In this document: piece after piece, positions 50,484 to 63,861 of the stretch
Layout of the letters: each line of letters begins with the position of its first letter
How positions within the stretch are numbered: position 1 is the first letter of the stretch
Source of the DNA: Triops longicaudatus
Lineage: Eukaryota; Arthropoda; Branchiopoda; Notostraca; Triopsidae
Assembly (NCBI GenBank): GCA_022885665.1
Contig: JAGQDJ010000024.1
Span: 992,001-1,056,000, forward strand
Length of the DNA stretch: 64,000 nt
Reading direction: 5' to 3'
Notes under the pieces: generated by a model
What the model saw: the letters and a program-made list of their open reading frames with translations, nothing else
Database searches by the model: none
What the model was told of the DNA's origin: nothing
Translations under genes and position numbers: made by a program

Positions 50484-52100
50484 TACCAACCGCTCGCTGG
50501 CGAATTAGCATTGGAAATGGCGCGAAAAGTTTCAGAATGATTCCATGAAAACCATTAAATGCTCTTTGGCACCTTTTCGATAGTTATGTTGATATTAGTT
50601 ATACACATTTTTTTTCACCAAAACACTTCCCAAACATTGTTTTGACAATTTTCTGTGACATTTTCGGAAGCAGAAAAGAGCAACTCCAACTTTTGAATTT
50701 CCAACGTTGATCGCGTCAATATTATTTAATCGGTTTTACGTATTTCTGCACTAAAATGAATTTTTCTTACATACAACTGATGCATGGTCGAATTAATTTA
50801 AATTTTCTTGGCCGATTGAAAAGTTTGGAATCATTGCAAATTTGCAGAAGCAACCATTTTAGAATGTTGATCACACATCTTCCGTATTATGTAGCGTAAC
50901 TTTACTGTCAACAAAGTTATCAATTATATTTGAGTGTGTTTGAAAAATCGACTTCGAAATATTCCCATGGTATTAGCCCATACGCTAGAGGGAACACAGC
51001 GACTTAAAGCGACTAATCTAATTGCCGAAACGGAGTTTAGCCAAGTTACTGTCAAAAGTTGGATCCCAACAGAGTACAAAGTTGTACATCATTGAACTGT
51101 CCTACTGGAATGATCGTACGCAAGGGCAATATTTGCATATTTTTAGGCATAATTTGGATTTTCAAGTCCAAAAAATGGGTGGAGAGCGAGGGAGAAGGTC
51201 AAGGATTAGTTAAGGATTGGAGATTTTATAGCAACGATGGCACCTTTTTTTGGTGAAGGGGCTTTACAAGCTGCCAGTGGGGGACATGATTGCTTTGCCT
51301 CTTTTGGATTTGGGGGTATTGTAAGGGGGGACGGTCACATACAGCGTGAAAAACATGGAATGAAACATGGTTTTTAAGCTCTAAAACTCTAAAGGAGACC
51401 TCGGCTGCTGCAGGTCCGGACCGGGGTGAGACTTAATAGGCAGCACTAGTACAATAGTTTCGTCATTTGCGGTACACTACTCCTTTAGAGGAGAAAGGGA
51501 TCTATGGAGGACAGATTGATAGCTTAAAGGCTGGAAGCTGTTAAATTTCGGGGACAGAGAGAGAGGGAGACGGACAGAGTTGGGCCTTTGCACGTGGGCA
51601 TGCTGCTTGGAATTATTTGTGTTGTTGTGGCCACTGGTATAATGGATAGATTGGGCAATGACATCATTAAGGCAAAGGAGGTATAGTATTGATTTCATGT
51701 ACACAGCGATGGTACCGGGGACTTCCTACCCGCAGCTAAGCTGGGAGTTCTTTGCGCTCATTAAAAGCTGTTGCTTGGGGAGGAAGATGAGGACTGGGAG
51801 GTCGTATTATACCTACACACATAGAACCATTTTAGCTGTCTGGTGTGTGTGTTGTGTTTTGAGTTCAATGTTCCAAAGTACCGAGTCCTCTCTCAAACGT
51901 CGCGGTAGCAGTGCTAAGCATAGTCTTTAGGGACCTTGGACATGTATAATAAAGGCGAGAAGGAGAAAGGAGGGTGCAATTACAGCTCCCGCAATCTTAG
52001 ATTCCCTTCTGCTGTCAAATAAGCTCTGCTACCGAAAGCTAAAGCTTCAAGCCGGAGGGTCAGAAATCTCATGTTTCCTCCAGGTTTCCCTCATCCTAAC

Positions 52101-52116
52101 TCTCTCTCTCTCTCTT
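52101..52116. repeat. CT microsatellite
   Basis: A pure (TC)7 run followed by tt, within a wider pyrimidine-rich stretch. Confidence 0.9.
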
Positions 52117-55100
52117 CTGTCCTGTTTTCCTTCCTCCTTCCAAGTCTTGTCAAGTCTAGCATGGCTTTCGTAGTTTGCAATCGTAAAAGATCCGTTCCTC
52201 GTTTTGCAACCTTCATTCGATACGAGGGGAGTAGCTACATTACAAAAGAACCAAATCACTCCAGATTTTTATAGCATTTTTCATTTACAAAAGTCACTAG
52301 AGATTTGTTTGTATTTTGCTTATGTATTTATTTTTCGTATTTTTTTTTTACATTTCAAGCTCATACGCTCTGGCCAACTTCTCAGGAAAAGGATATTACT
52401 ATTGGTTTCAGAAGTGCATTTTTATGCACGTAGACACAGAAGTGATTTGTGTTCGCCTGCCTTGGAATTTGAGTCTATCGATTTGATTTACATAATAAAG
52501 TACTTTTTAGAGCTCATCTTTTTCTTTGGCTTTCTCGCGAATCGTGTCTTTTTGTATTGGGAAGAGCAAGATTTTCACTGTACGGGATGTGAAGTTTTGA
52601 AGCTGAAAGGCCGACAAGGATTTGGTTGAAAGAATATCTTTAACATCAGAAGCTCAGTCGAAGTATGCCTTAAAAAATGAACATAATTCTGGGAATTTTT
52701 CCGCTGCTAGACACTGCGATTGTGTCAGTGTGGATCTTTTCCTTTTCTTTTTGCTTCTGTCACTAGACGCTGCTTTTCTCTGTAAGGCAGATTAAAGTTG
52801 ACAGGGGTATTGAATTCTAAATTGGGCGTCGGACACATATACGGCCTATGTCAGTTCAACAATCAGAAAAATGCTCTTACGTTCAGTACAAACTAGCGAA
52901 AAAAATTAGGAAAAAGGAGTTGGTCGTTTGCTGATGTAGGAATTTATGTTGAAAATTAATATAAAAAGTTGGGATAGGCTTCACTAACATGTTCAACGTT
53001 TTTTTTCGTTCCGTCTCTTTTTCTTACTGAACAAGAAGACAGCATCACTAATATGTCCGACACGGTGCATTGATTTCTGGCCAGCGAGACGGCTACTTTT
53101 TATAGTTAACCAATAGCCAAACTGTAGGCCACTGATACGCCTAAGTCTGACGAAACGATGAAGTAGAATGCGGGATCTCTCTTTGATTTCCCCTGGCTGG
53201 CCTTCGTACTTTTATCAGCTCAACGAACTAAACCACGCCAAACCTCTCATTAAACTTAACAGCTCGTATTTAGGGAATGTCTCGTGGTGGTTGTGCATAG
53301 CAAGCTCCAGTACCGTTTTGTCAAAGATGAGCTTAGGAATTTCGCACTGGCAAGTCAAGCGAAGTCCGTGTAACCTTCTAGAAGGAAAAGGAAAGTTGTT
53401 GGTCCTTTTACTGCCGCCAGTACTGTAGCCCTACAAACCCACAGCCATCATAAGCTCCAATCTCGTTCGCTTTGCTTGGTTTTTAAATCTCGCGATGACA
53501 TGATAAGACCAGATGCCTTGCCTTTTTGCCACACATACCACCTGTCGGGGTTCCAAAAGTGGGGAAAAGAACGAGGGAAAGGCTAGCGGGGCTATATACT
53601 TTTGTTTACAAACTGATAAGAACTTTTCAACCTTCAGCCTATAACCGCATGTTTGCCCATTTGCATGTTGAAGACACAGCCATGTAAACGCAGACAGTAA
53701 CGGCTCGACTCGACGCGGCTTCTCCAAGGGCTCAAGGTACTAGTTAGGCCTGTTATAGAAATCATTGTCATTAATACAGTCTTGGCAGCCCCATGACAAC
53801 CTTCTGATTTGTTGCCCTTCTCAGTGTGTCATAAAAAGCTAACAAAATTAAGCTCCCTAGCTGGGGCTTATTGCACAGGGAGGAGAAAACATACGGACGC
53901 TTACAAGTGCACGCTTGAGTTAAAATCATGGATTATAGGAAATCGCGAAGGGACTTAGGGACAATGTCTTGTACAATCTCTTTTGCAAAATGTACAATTT
54001 AAGTTCCAAAAGATTTATTTAGTGTACTAGAAAGTTCGTTAATGCGTAAGAGAATTCTGAGAACATTAGGGCAAAGATGAGATAGAAATAGCATTAAATT
54101 ATGACTACGAAATGCATTAAAATGGCAAATAAATGCTTAGGGTTGATACTCCCGTACAGCGAAAATGCCGTATTCTGAGTTTGGCGCCCCTCATACGTTG
54201 ATCCGCTGTCAAACAAGTCCAAACAGGACAGTTTTTGGCCCAAGGTGCTTTTTGCTTGCACGTTGGGTGGGCGGTGAACGATTGAGGTGAAATTGAAGAG
54301 TGAAAGAGTGAGAAAGAGAGAAAAAATATGCGAGATAAATAAAAAGCAGCTGGCAGCCTCCCACGTTCGGATTAGCGATTAGTTGGAGATTGAGAAGACG
54401 ACGAGATCGATCTGCAAACTCATTCAGCTTGATAGGTCTATTACAATCCAGCCACACATTACGAGTGACGAAGCTTCCCGTCGACTAAAAAGAACTGTGA
54501 TATGGGAGCGGGAAATTTTGGTAAAGAGGAGGACAAAGATGAGACAGGATTTGCTAACCTAGTTTCTTTTTTGTTGTCTTTTCAGAACTGATGCAACATT
54601 TTGGCCTCTTGACAGATCTCCAACAGTTCCCGGAAAAGTCATTCGAATATCTATTAGTTCATGCTCTTTTGCAATGACGGTCAAACGAGGAAAGATTAGC
54701 AATACTGGAAGCAGTTTTGGCGTCCGGCTGAGAGGTTATTTTAAGTTGGACAGTGACGAGCTTATAGTGTGTGTTTCTCAGTAATTTACTGATTACTCTT
54801 TCGTCCAAGCAGCCTTGCCTTGTGTAAACTAGGATAAATTCGTACTTAGAAGGAAGTTTGCACGTTTGAAACCTGATAAGGTCTTGAGTGGGTTTTCCAC
54901 AGATAACAGTTCCTTCTCGGTCATAACTCTTCCCTGTGGTTAGCGTGAAACTGAATTCCGCGATGGATTATGAATAATTAATTGCGTCTGGCCATGGACT
55001 TGGGAAATTTTTAACCTATTTTACTATTCAAATTTGTCACTTATTAAAATAAGAGTACTGAGTTTGTTATATGAATTGTCACGTGCTAAATGGAAGAAGT

Positions 55101-56690
55101 GCGGGTTCCAAAGGAAAGGCAATTAGATTGAGACTTCAAAACGTCCAAACTTGAGGTCATCGAGCAACCCAAAACGTGAGTTTGTAGTTTCGCTCTTTCG
55201 GTTTTCGTGTAATGCACCTGACAACGTGATTCAGCAATTGTGGGACTGGACACACGAAAAGAACGTCCAGTTAGACGATCCTTGAATAACGTAATAGGGA
55301 AGGCCGAACATTCCTGCACCCAACCGAAGGCAATTTCGTGTTCCTTTACGAATGTCACATGAAGCACCAAAAAAATCTACATTACAAGAGTTTTCTTATG
55401 GTTCTTTTCGTTGCTCGACTGTTTTTTTTTCTTATTTCTTATACGTCAACCAATCCCAGGAATACTTCGGCCAAAAAGAAGTAAAAAAGGGTACTGGACC
55501 GTACCGTCGCCATACTACGACAAAAAATGTTACACACAACCATTTGTTAGCCTGTTTCTTCCCCAAAGGGAAATGAAATAGACTTAAGCTATAATTGTCT
55601 AGCCTAGCTAGTGTAGGAGCCAGTAAAAATGTTAGATTATTCTTCTCATTCGTTTATTAGCGAGCTTCTCCAATTCCTGACAATCTCCTTTACGCTGATA
55701 GATACTCAAGCGTCGTAACCAAGAAAGTCTTCTGAGACATTTTCGTTGTCCTGGAAGGGGAAAAATAACAGGAGAAAAAAATTACATAGCTTAGTGCTTC
55801 CGTTGCCGCTTTTACTCTTTTTTCCCCGTCTGTTTCATTTTTGTCTTGTGTCGCGCGAACAAGAAACGGAAGATCGTTGAAGACAAATTACTAGGATTTT
55901 GCAATGGAGCAAATGGTTTCGCCACTTTCGGTTAGATCGCCATCGTTATCCTCATTTTTTTTTTTTCTTTTTTTGTAAATGCGACTTCCAAACTGGAGCA
56001 AGGGTTAATTTAACCGTGCGGTACTATTACGCTTACCCAAACCCTAAACGGGCATGTGATTTTCAAGTGATCCCCAACCAGCATTTTTTCAACATTTCGC
56101 TCAGTTAGAGTCATTAATTTCCCGAAGCCGTCGATTTATTATCTGTCTCCTTTAATTGCGCTGGAAGACACGCTTTTATTGCTGAGAGACCTATTTGGCA
56201 TGGGGTTGATTAGGGCAAATGACTTTGAAAGTTTGCCCTTGGTCGCTTAATGAGAAGTTCCCACCCCCCTACGAACCCAGCTAACTATGTGCTTTTTACA
56301 TAGGCGAAACACGGAAAACATTTCCGAGTCGGCAGAAATAAGTGCACACGTAACGTTAATGTTAGAAAAATGGTTGTTGGCCATGTGTGTGTCTCTGTGT
56401 GAGCCCGGTGGCTCTGGGATCCCCACGGCAGCCCGAGTTATTAGAAATAGCTCCAGCTTAAGAAACAGTAGTTTTCAAGTAACTGGGACTGATTATTGTG
56501 AAAACGAATGCTCCTACATGTGTCATGTGTGACAGTTGCAGAGAAGAAAACGCCTTTCCCATGAACACTGTCCTGTCACATTTTATGAGGAGAAACCAAG
56601 ACTGTAAAAGTGCCAGGGAGGGGGAGACGAACCGACGCCCCTACCGAAACCTTGCCTCGTACACACTATACGAGGCCTATAGCAACGCAA

Positions 56691-56718
56691 TTTTTTTTTT
56701 TTTTTTTTAAAAAAAAAA
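56691..56718. repeat. T18-A10 homopolymer pair
   Basis: Eighteen T residues followed directly by ten A residues form a near-palindromic AT tract able to make a hairpin. It could also be a collapsed assembly join or the edge of a poly(A)-tailed insertion, but no target-site duplication or element body is evident. Confidence 0.9.
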
Positions 56719-57833
56719 GAAGTGAACTATCAGCCGAAGTTAGCTGACACGGCGGAGAAGTCTATACTGACTGCAGCATTGCAGCTGAGGGAAAACGAGG
56801 ATATTTAGTTACAGTTACGCATGAGTAATGCGTAGGCATGATGAACCCGAGAATGCATGCTCCACACTTACCTGTCTTGTCGTCCAATGAAGACGAATGA
56901 ACAGAGGATGTGACAGTTCTTTTTTTTAGCCCTGCCTTCGCTTTTATCGCGTATGATGAGTTGAAAAGGTGATATTCTTTTTTTCGGGTTAAAAAAAAAT
57001 AATCTTAAATAGCGTGCCACTTGGCAACGCTTTAAACAAGTTAGGTTCGTTTGCTGCTAACACAGCTTGATAAATGGTAATGAGTGCTCTGATTAAAGTT
57101 TGATAGCGAAATTCACCCCCTGTAAATTGCGATTGGATCACGATCCTTTTCGTTACACATGTTGCGTGCTGTTCGTGGTCTCGCCTGTCAGGGAATGGAA
57201 TTAGATTATCGCGTCATTCCCCACATTGCATAGTCTGCAGCTCCTTGTTTTCTCTTCATTTTTCTTTTTTATTCATTTTTGCTGTGTAGTCAATTACTTA
57301 TTGCGCGCTCACCTCCCTCGTTTGCTTTGGCGGAATACTTTATGAAATAACACAATACCTTTTACCTAGCACTGCCCACCTGCCGTCTCTTATCGGTTGG
57401 AGCAGCTTTAGGTATATGAGTATCGCTAAGCCTGCCGTATAAAGATATATTCTCCAAAAAACGTCTACTGTTATGTCTTTTTTAAGTTCATTCGTGGTCT
57501 ATAATTTCTTCCTTGGCTCACATTAGCGTTACATGTAACAGCGCATAAGTCAAGTGCAATTTTAGCCATCAATCCTTTGACTGTCGTATAGAAAGGTTAT
57601 ATATACATAGCCCACGTGTGCTGCGACATACATGCTGATCTTTTACCACTTGGGACAGTAGTGCGGAAGCCTTAATTAAAGAGTCTATCACACATTCTTT
57701 TCACCACTTGGCAGCAATACTTTCACATTTTTTTAAGGTAATGTTAAAGGTAAGGGCGAGTTCGAATATAGACAAGTATGTTAACTTGTTGCCTCTTTTA
57801 ATGCCTATGAATATTGTGCGCACAAAAACGTGG

Positions 57834-57848
57834 CACGTGGTATAAAAG
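57834..57848 (+). promoter_or_regulatory. E-box plus TATA-like core, orphan promoter candidate
   Basis: CACGTG is followed after one base by TATAAAAG, flanked by GC-rich bases (gggtcc). The motif pair looks like a core promoter on the plus strand. No recognisable open frame follows, and other TATAAAAG copies (5458-5465, 59390-59397) show that the motif arises by chance here. Confidence 0.15.
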
Positions 57849-58177
57849 GGTCCAGGTTTATGTAAGAAAACACACAAAAAAAGTTTGGAGTGAATCGTTG
57901 AGGCACACCTGCTGGGAGTCGTGGAAAGCACGTGTGCCAGTGCAATCAAGCGTATAAGGAAAGAACACATGCAAGCCTTGCAGACAAACAATCTTCTCTA
58001 TAGCTTCAATCTCGCAGTTTGGGCCTGAAAGTTCTTCTAGGCTCTGAAACTAACGAAATTCGACCTCGCTGACTTGTCTCTCTCTTGCTCCGTGTGTGTC
58101 TCTCGTCTTATTACATTTCTGTGGATCCATATTTTCATTAGTTTCTGCTTTCCGAACTTCGGGGTGGGGGAAGTTTT

Positions 58178-58191
58178 TTATTATTATTATT
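58178..58191. repeat. TTA microsatellite
   Basis: A short (TTA)n run. Confidence 0.85.
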
Positions 58192-61100
58192 TTATGTCTT
58201 GGAAGGATCTTGTCGAATACCCAAGCGTGCACCCACATAAGAGTAGAGAAAAACGTCCAGTCTCGAGGAATTGGGCGACAGTAGGCTTTGTACCATCTTC
58301 CCAATCTCTCTGATTTTAATTTTAGTTCCATAATTTTATCTCTCGTATTTTAATTTTATTTCCGTGGAGGTAAACAGGAAAAAAAAAACACTTGTTATTG
58401 TCCTCGACTCTATTCTGTCGCTCGGTGGCTGTCTTCCTCGCCCTCTGGTCGATTTTCTCCCTTTGCCTGGCTCCCTTCTCTAAATTGCCTTTTCTTGTGC
58501 GGTTTCTGTTTGCTATAAGGTCCCCAAAAAACTCCACGGACGCGTCTTCATCCACTATTCGCGGGATTGCTACGTAACTATTTCATTGCGACTACAATGC
58601 GGGGCCTGGTTGCTTGTCTTTTACTTCCCCGAGTCCCTTTTTTCGTTCTGCCTGCCTTTTAGCTGTTGTGTTGCTGCTGGGTAGACCAAGATAAGCCAGG
58701 ACAGATGTCGTATGACCATATATTTCCTGCGTCTCCGTCCCGGTCATAGCGGCGCACCACACGAGATCCACTAACCACTACGGTCAAAAAGACAAGCAAT
58801 CGCGAGTCGTTCCACAGCACTCCCGGCTTGGTCTTGCTTGTTCCTTGAGTCCGAAGTCCCTCCACCGATGCCGAAAAGAGATTGTTGTGTGCCAGGATCC
58901 TGCGTAAACAAACATAGGCATAGAAAAGATAACTAAAGACCTGTTTTTTAGCACATGGCCTTCTTGGGAGTTCACTTTCCGCCTTTTGACGTAATGTGGA
59001 TCTGTTGAATTTTCAAAATACTTTTTAAGTACCTTCATATTTTTTTCTTTGCATGCAGGTGCCAGTGAACCTGTACCTGGGTATACCAGCATTCAACGAA
59101 CAATCCACTTTTCCCTTAGCGTTTTTATGTTGCAAGTCCAGTAGTCTCGTCCGTCGATATCAATTACCACAACGAGTTTTGGCTGCCCCACCAATATGCA
59201 GCTCTCTAATATGGATAAACATTCACGTGTTCTTGGCACGAGTTGCATTCCATTTCAAAAGGGAGAACACACACCTGCCCTTTTTTTCTTCGTCCCAGGC
59301 CAATTATCGGGCAAGCGTATGCAAGCCTAGTCGGCTTAAGGATATGAAAAGAGAGGGTTGGGCAGGGTAGGGTGGAGACAAGGGTGGGGTATAAAAGAAG
59401 AAATTTGATTAGCATGCAGCAACAGTCTCCGCGACACGTGCACAAGAGCCCAATGCGCAAACTGGGGCCTAATTGCTGATTCTAACTGACTTAATTGTTT
59501 TAACATATTGTAAGAAAACCGGTTTACCCCGAAAACTTCCTTTACGATGAAAACAAGAAAAGAACCAGAGCTAAAGGAGAGAGACTTTAATATGAATCCT
59601 TTGAACGTGAAGCTTTTCAAATTGGCATGGCGTGATGAACAAATCTAAAGAGAGAAGGTCTTAGTGCTTCTCCCCGTCTTGCATTGCCCAAAAGACCAGA
59701 CGACTTCTCACAGCTGAAGGACTATGAATACCGTCTTTGAAATCCCCCCACCTCCTCGAAAATCTTTTCAAGGAAGAAAACTTGGTCTGGGGGCTTCTTC
59801 TTCACCGGTATATAACTCTGGGGCTATGCCCACACAAAGTTGAATAGAAAAGCCTCGAAACCTCCAGTCAAAGTAAAAGAGCCAGCAGAGAGGGGAGGTC
59901 ATATGCATTGCATTTGACAGAGAAGAAGTAGTGAAGCCCACCGGATGCTGCTGCCGTTTCCTTTATATTACCGTATTGGAAAAACTTGCTGGCTGCCAAG
60001 GCAGCCAGAGAGAGTGAGCGAGAGCGGCTCAGGGAAGAGTCGGCTCCAGTAACCCCCAAATCTCAAAGCCAAAAAGGGGGAAAAAAGGCATTTCGCCAAA
60101 GAAAATTGTCGCATGTTCAACATTTGAGAGGTTTTAAGAATCAATAGCAAAAATCCAAACTTGGGACTTCCTACCTCCCAAAATCTTGCAGAAGAAAACG
60201 TGTGGGAAGATGTAAGTACCGGCATACCACCGTGGCATACCATTGTAGCCAGTCTTTCCATTGAAACGTTTGGTTTTCTTGTGTCGATAATAGGAGCAGA
60301 GGATTTTACACAATTCTTTAATTTCCCCCGTAGTCCCTTACTTGCTACTCTTTTTGTCCTGTCCGAACGCCGAGTATCTACAGTCACATCGAATACCCTT
60401 TTTGCAAGACTTGTGAGATCTGGGAGTACTTTGGAAAGTGAAAAAAGTCAGAGTCAGAGACAGGTTTGTCAGCCTTTTTAGGGTTTCGATTGTCCATCCA
60501 CTATAGTCGAAGTCTTTTCTAGTTTTTGTGGCTGGTTCAAGTGATTTTAGCAAGGCAATCTCCCAAGCCTAAATCTGCTCTCTGCTGCGTATCAGGTACC
60601 GTTTCGCTATCAGGAAGCAATCTGCTGGTAACTTTCCTTTTTTGTGCGTGGTGGGGCCAGGGTTCTTGACAGTCAAGTGGCTCGAAGGGAGGACGTCCAG
60701 TACTCAAATCCTGGGGCTGAAACTGATTAGTGCTAAAAGTGCAAGCCAAACCTCTGTTTCGGGAGGACCAGTTGAATGTTATCTTTAGAAGCACTCGCTT
60801 TGAATGCTCATAGGAAGGCTGGAAGAGCCTAAGCCTATTGCTAGGGCAAGATGCACAGCGTAAGCAGAACAAGGTGTCGATAAGCTCCAAAAGTTCATAA
60901 ATATGAGGCCAGGTGAGGATTTATGTCGCTGGATAGCTTATCGATGGAACTTGACAGGCGGCTAGTACCCCATAAGAGCCTTGACAAACAACTTGCTGCT
61001 TTATCTCCCGAGCTTCGCAAAAAAGGGCGAAAATAGCTCCATTCCAAAGAGTTAAAAACAAAACTAAGACATGCGGAGCACTCGAGTTACGATTGCCCAC

Positions 61101-63849
61101 GTTGGGCTTGGAAAATTTACAGTAGGCTAGGAGCACTGCAAATACTCAGCTTGCTGCGTATAATCATAAAAATTATTTTTGGCAAAATTCTCACTGGAAA
61201 ATAATGGCTATTGTGAAAAACCATATATACTGTACGGCACGTTTAAACGAACGAGTTTGCTTGGTTTATTCAGTAAAGTGAGACAACTTTTTTAGTAGTC
61301 TGACTAGGAAAATTGGCGTTAGTCTAACTACTGAACAATTCTCGCGCGTCTTGTTCGCGGAATTGCATAGTAACACATTCTGGAATCACGTGTTAGTACG
61401 CGGAGTACAGTAAAGCCCGGAGGTACAGCAGCCTGAAGCTCCCGTGGGTTCTGAGGACCCAACTTCCATCGCAAGTCCAGCAATTGTACTTTGGGCCAAG
61501 TTTTTGGATCCCATTTTTCTTAATCGAGTTTCAAGTTTGTTCCGAGTTGTCCATGACAGTACGTTCCGTGCCCGTGTTTGTTTTTTTGGCCAGGAATATA
61601 TTGCTTACCCCCTTTTCTTCCTGTATTTGCGAAGTCCTTGGCCATCTTTGCTTTGTGTGGGTTTGTTTTTAATTCCACACGGTTAAAGAAAATAAAAGAG
61701 AAAAACACGTCAGGGACAAACCCGAGAACACCAAAGTCCCAAAAAAAAGGGCGAAGTTGACGTGAATTGGACGATAACCTGGAGAGAAAAATGGCTGTCA
61801 TGTCCAGAAAGAAGATTTCCAAACATTTCATGAAAAGAAGCGCGGCATAAGAATGTGTATGTATGTGTGTACCGGTCGTCCTGGGTCTTCCATAGCCCTG
61901 TGATTCCTTTCGCCCGAACCTTCCAAAGCTTCAGACCTTCCAGAACCTAAAAACCCTTAAACGTCTCACTGCTCTCTTCGCTGGAAAGAGTAATACTCCC
62001 CGTTTGGTTAGATCGGTTTTCCTTTTGGTTAATAGGAAAATTCCATTATATTTTTTTCGTTCCCGCAGCTGCTACGAGGTCTTTCGTTAGGCTTTGTCTG
62101 TTAGCCTTCCATTCGATATCCCCGACCACAGAAAAAGAAAGCTCACGAACTCCTTTAGTCGGGCTTCGCTTATCAATGGTCTACAGTACAGCAAGCCATT
62201 TCGTAGTTAAAAACCTTTTTTTATTCTGTTTCCGTGGATAATAGCGTGAGGAGACGATGGAAAAAAGGAAAAGGAGGAAGATTTCGTCGTTTGCCGTACT
62301 GATATGAGTCGATCGCGTTTCCGCTAGCTGGACTGACGCGAGAAGGGTCATGCTGGGTCATCGCAAAATCCGCGTATGTGTATACAGAACTGAACATTTG
62401 CGTTCATATGGCCCCAAAGAAAGTGTCCGATAGAAGAACGAAGCGTGATGGTAGGTGCCAAGTACTACAATTGCCGCGGCTAACGGGGATGGAAGAGGGA
62501 AGACCCATAGCGAAGGCAGGAAGGGGGGAAGGATGTGAGTCGGGTCGATAAGGCCACACGTTTCCTCGGCATTCGTGCGGAATGTATTTGGTAGGGTTTA
62601 GGTGGGGTTAGGTTTAGCGTGTTACGGTGCAAGGGTGAGAGAACTTAAGGCAAAACGCCGTCTATTCCACGGCTTTAACCCACGACAGAGTGAGACCCGC
62701 GGAATCTTTGAAAAGGCGCCAAATCAAACAAATCCAACCGTCGTCATCGGCATTCTGCCACTTAACTACCTTTCTATGGCCAAGTCAATCTTCCGCGGAC
62801 TGTGCTTGCTGTAGTACCGTGTTGAAGTATTGGATTGAGATTCTCAGTGGATTGCAATTTTTTAAGATGTAAAAGTCCTAAGATTTAAAAGATTTAAAGA
62901 TATTGTTATTTCTTATCAAAATTTTATACTTGCTAGCTCGACGTGTGAACTTCATGTAAAATTCTGAGATACGAACATTCACATGCTGAGGCTGGAGGGA
63001 AAGTTTAACATAAAATTTTGACTCCTATATGAATAACGCTAGAAGCATTTACATGATCTGGCAAAATCTATATCGGACTAGCATAGCTATTCCGTAGTTT
63101 TTGGATTGGCACATATTTTGAGAAATGGGCTACAATCAGAGTAGAAAAAGTGGAATTGATATTGTTGCACGTTCGCTGAACCAACGTTGATTGAGCGCAA
63201 GCAATCAAATGAGATGGTATTTATGGATTATTTCTTCACAATTTTAAAGGCTATCCGAGCTTGGCATGCTTTCGTCATGTTTTCGGGTGCACTACTTACT
63301 TATTTAAAAACTAGTCCACACAGTTAAATGGAAATACACTTGTAAGGACAGTGAAACGCTAGGCTGATCCATATAGAACAGTCCCGCTTGAACCTAACGA
63401 CGTAAGTGCATTTCTTTTGGCCGACCTTCCTGCCAATCCTGCGGAAAAGCATCAGCCTGAGAGAAGATGTAGCCCCGTGGAGTAGATTTTGTTAACTCTA
63501 TTGCTCGCTTCCAGTCGAAAAGCATTTTCGTTCCTGTTGGTGGGTAGAAATGCAAATGTTTGCCGGGCTTTTGTGTTCTTTTTGCGCTTAGGAAATAGCA
63601 CTGCGGTTTGGGGTGGATTGGGGGGGGAGGTAATGTATTAGAGCTCGTTTAAGGAATTCAGGAAGTTGAGCATGTTTCGTCGTGGCAGTGCCTGTTTCTG
63701 GAAAAGGTTATGACCAAGCAAGGCAATATTGGGTCTAGCAATTCTGATGCCTGAAACTCGGCCGTTCTCTGGAATGTGCACGGGTTTCTCTAACAAAACC
63801 CACCAAGTTGCATAACTTGAAAGAGGATTGTTAGGCGGAGGTGGAGTGA

Positions 63850-63861
63850 GGGGGGGGGGGN
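63850..63861. repeat. 11-G homopolymer ending in an N
   Basis: Eleven G residues precede a single ambiguous base at 63861, again tying sequencing failure to a poly-G tract. Confidence 0.9.

Noticed and set aside
51387..51491. 10-base inverted repeat ctctaaagga / tcctttagag
   Set aside because: Arms are short and spaced about 85 bases apart with no target duplication or transposase; chance is likely.
52204..52629. 141-codon plus-strand open frame rich in F, L, I and Y
   Set aside because: Hydrophobicity follows from T-rich DNA; no membrane-protein family is recognised.
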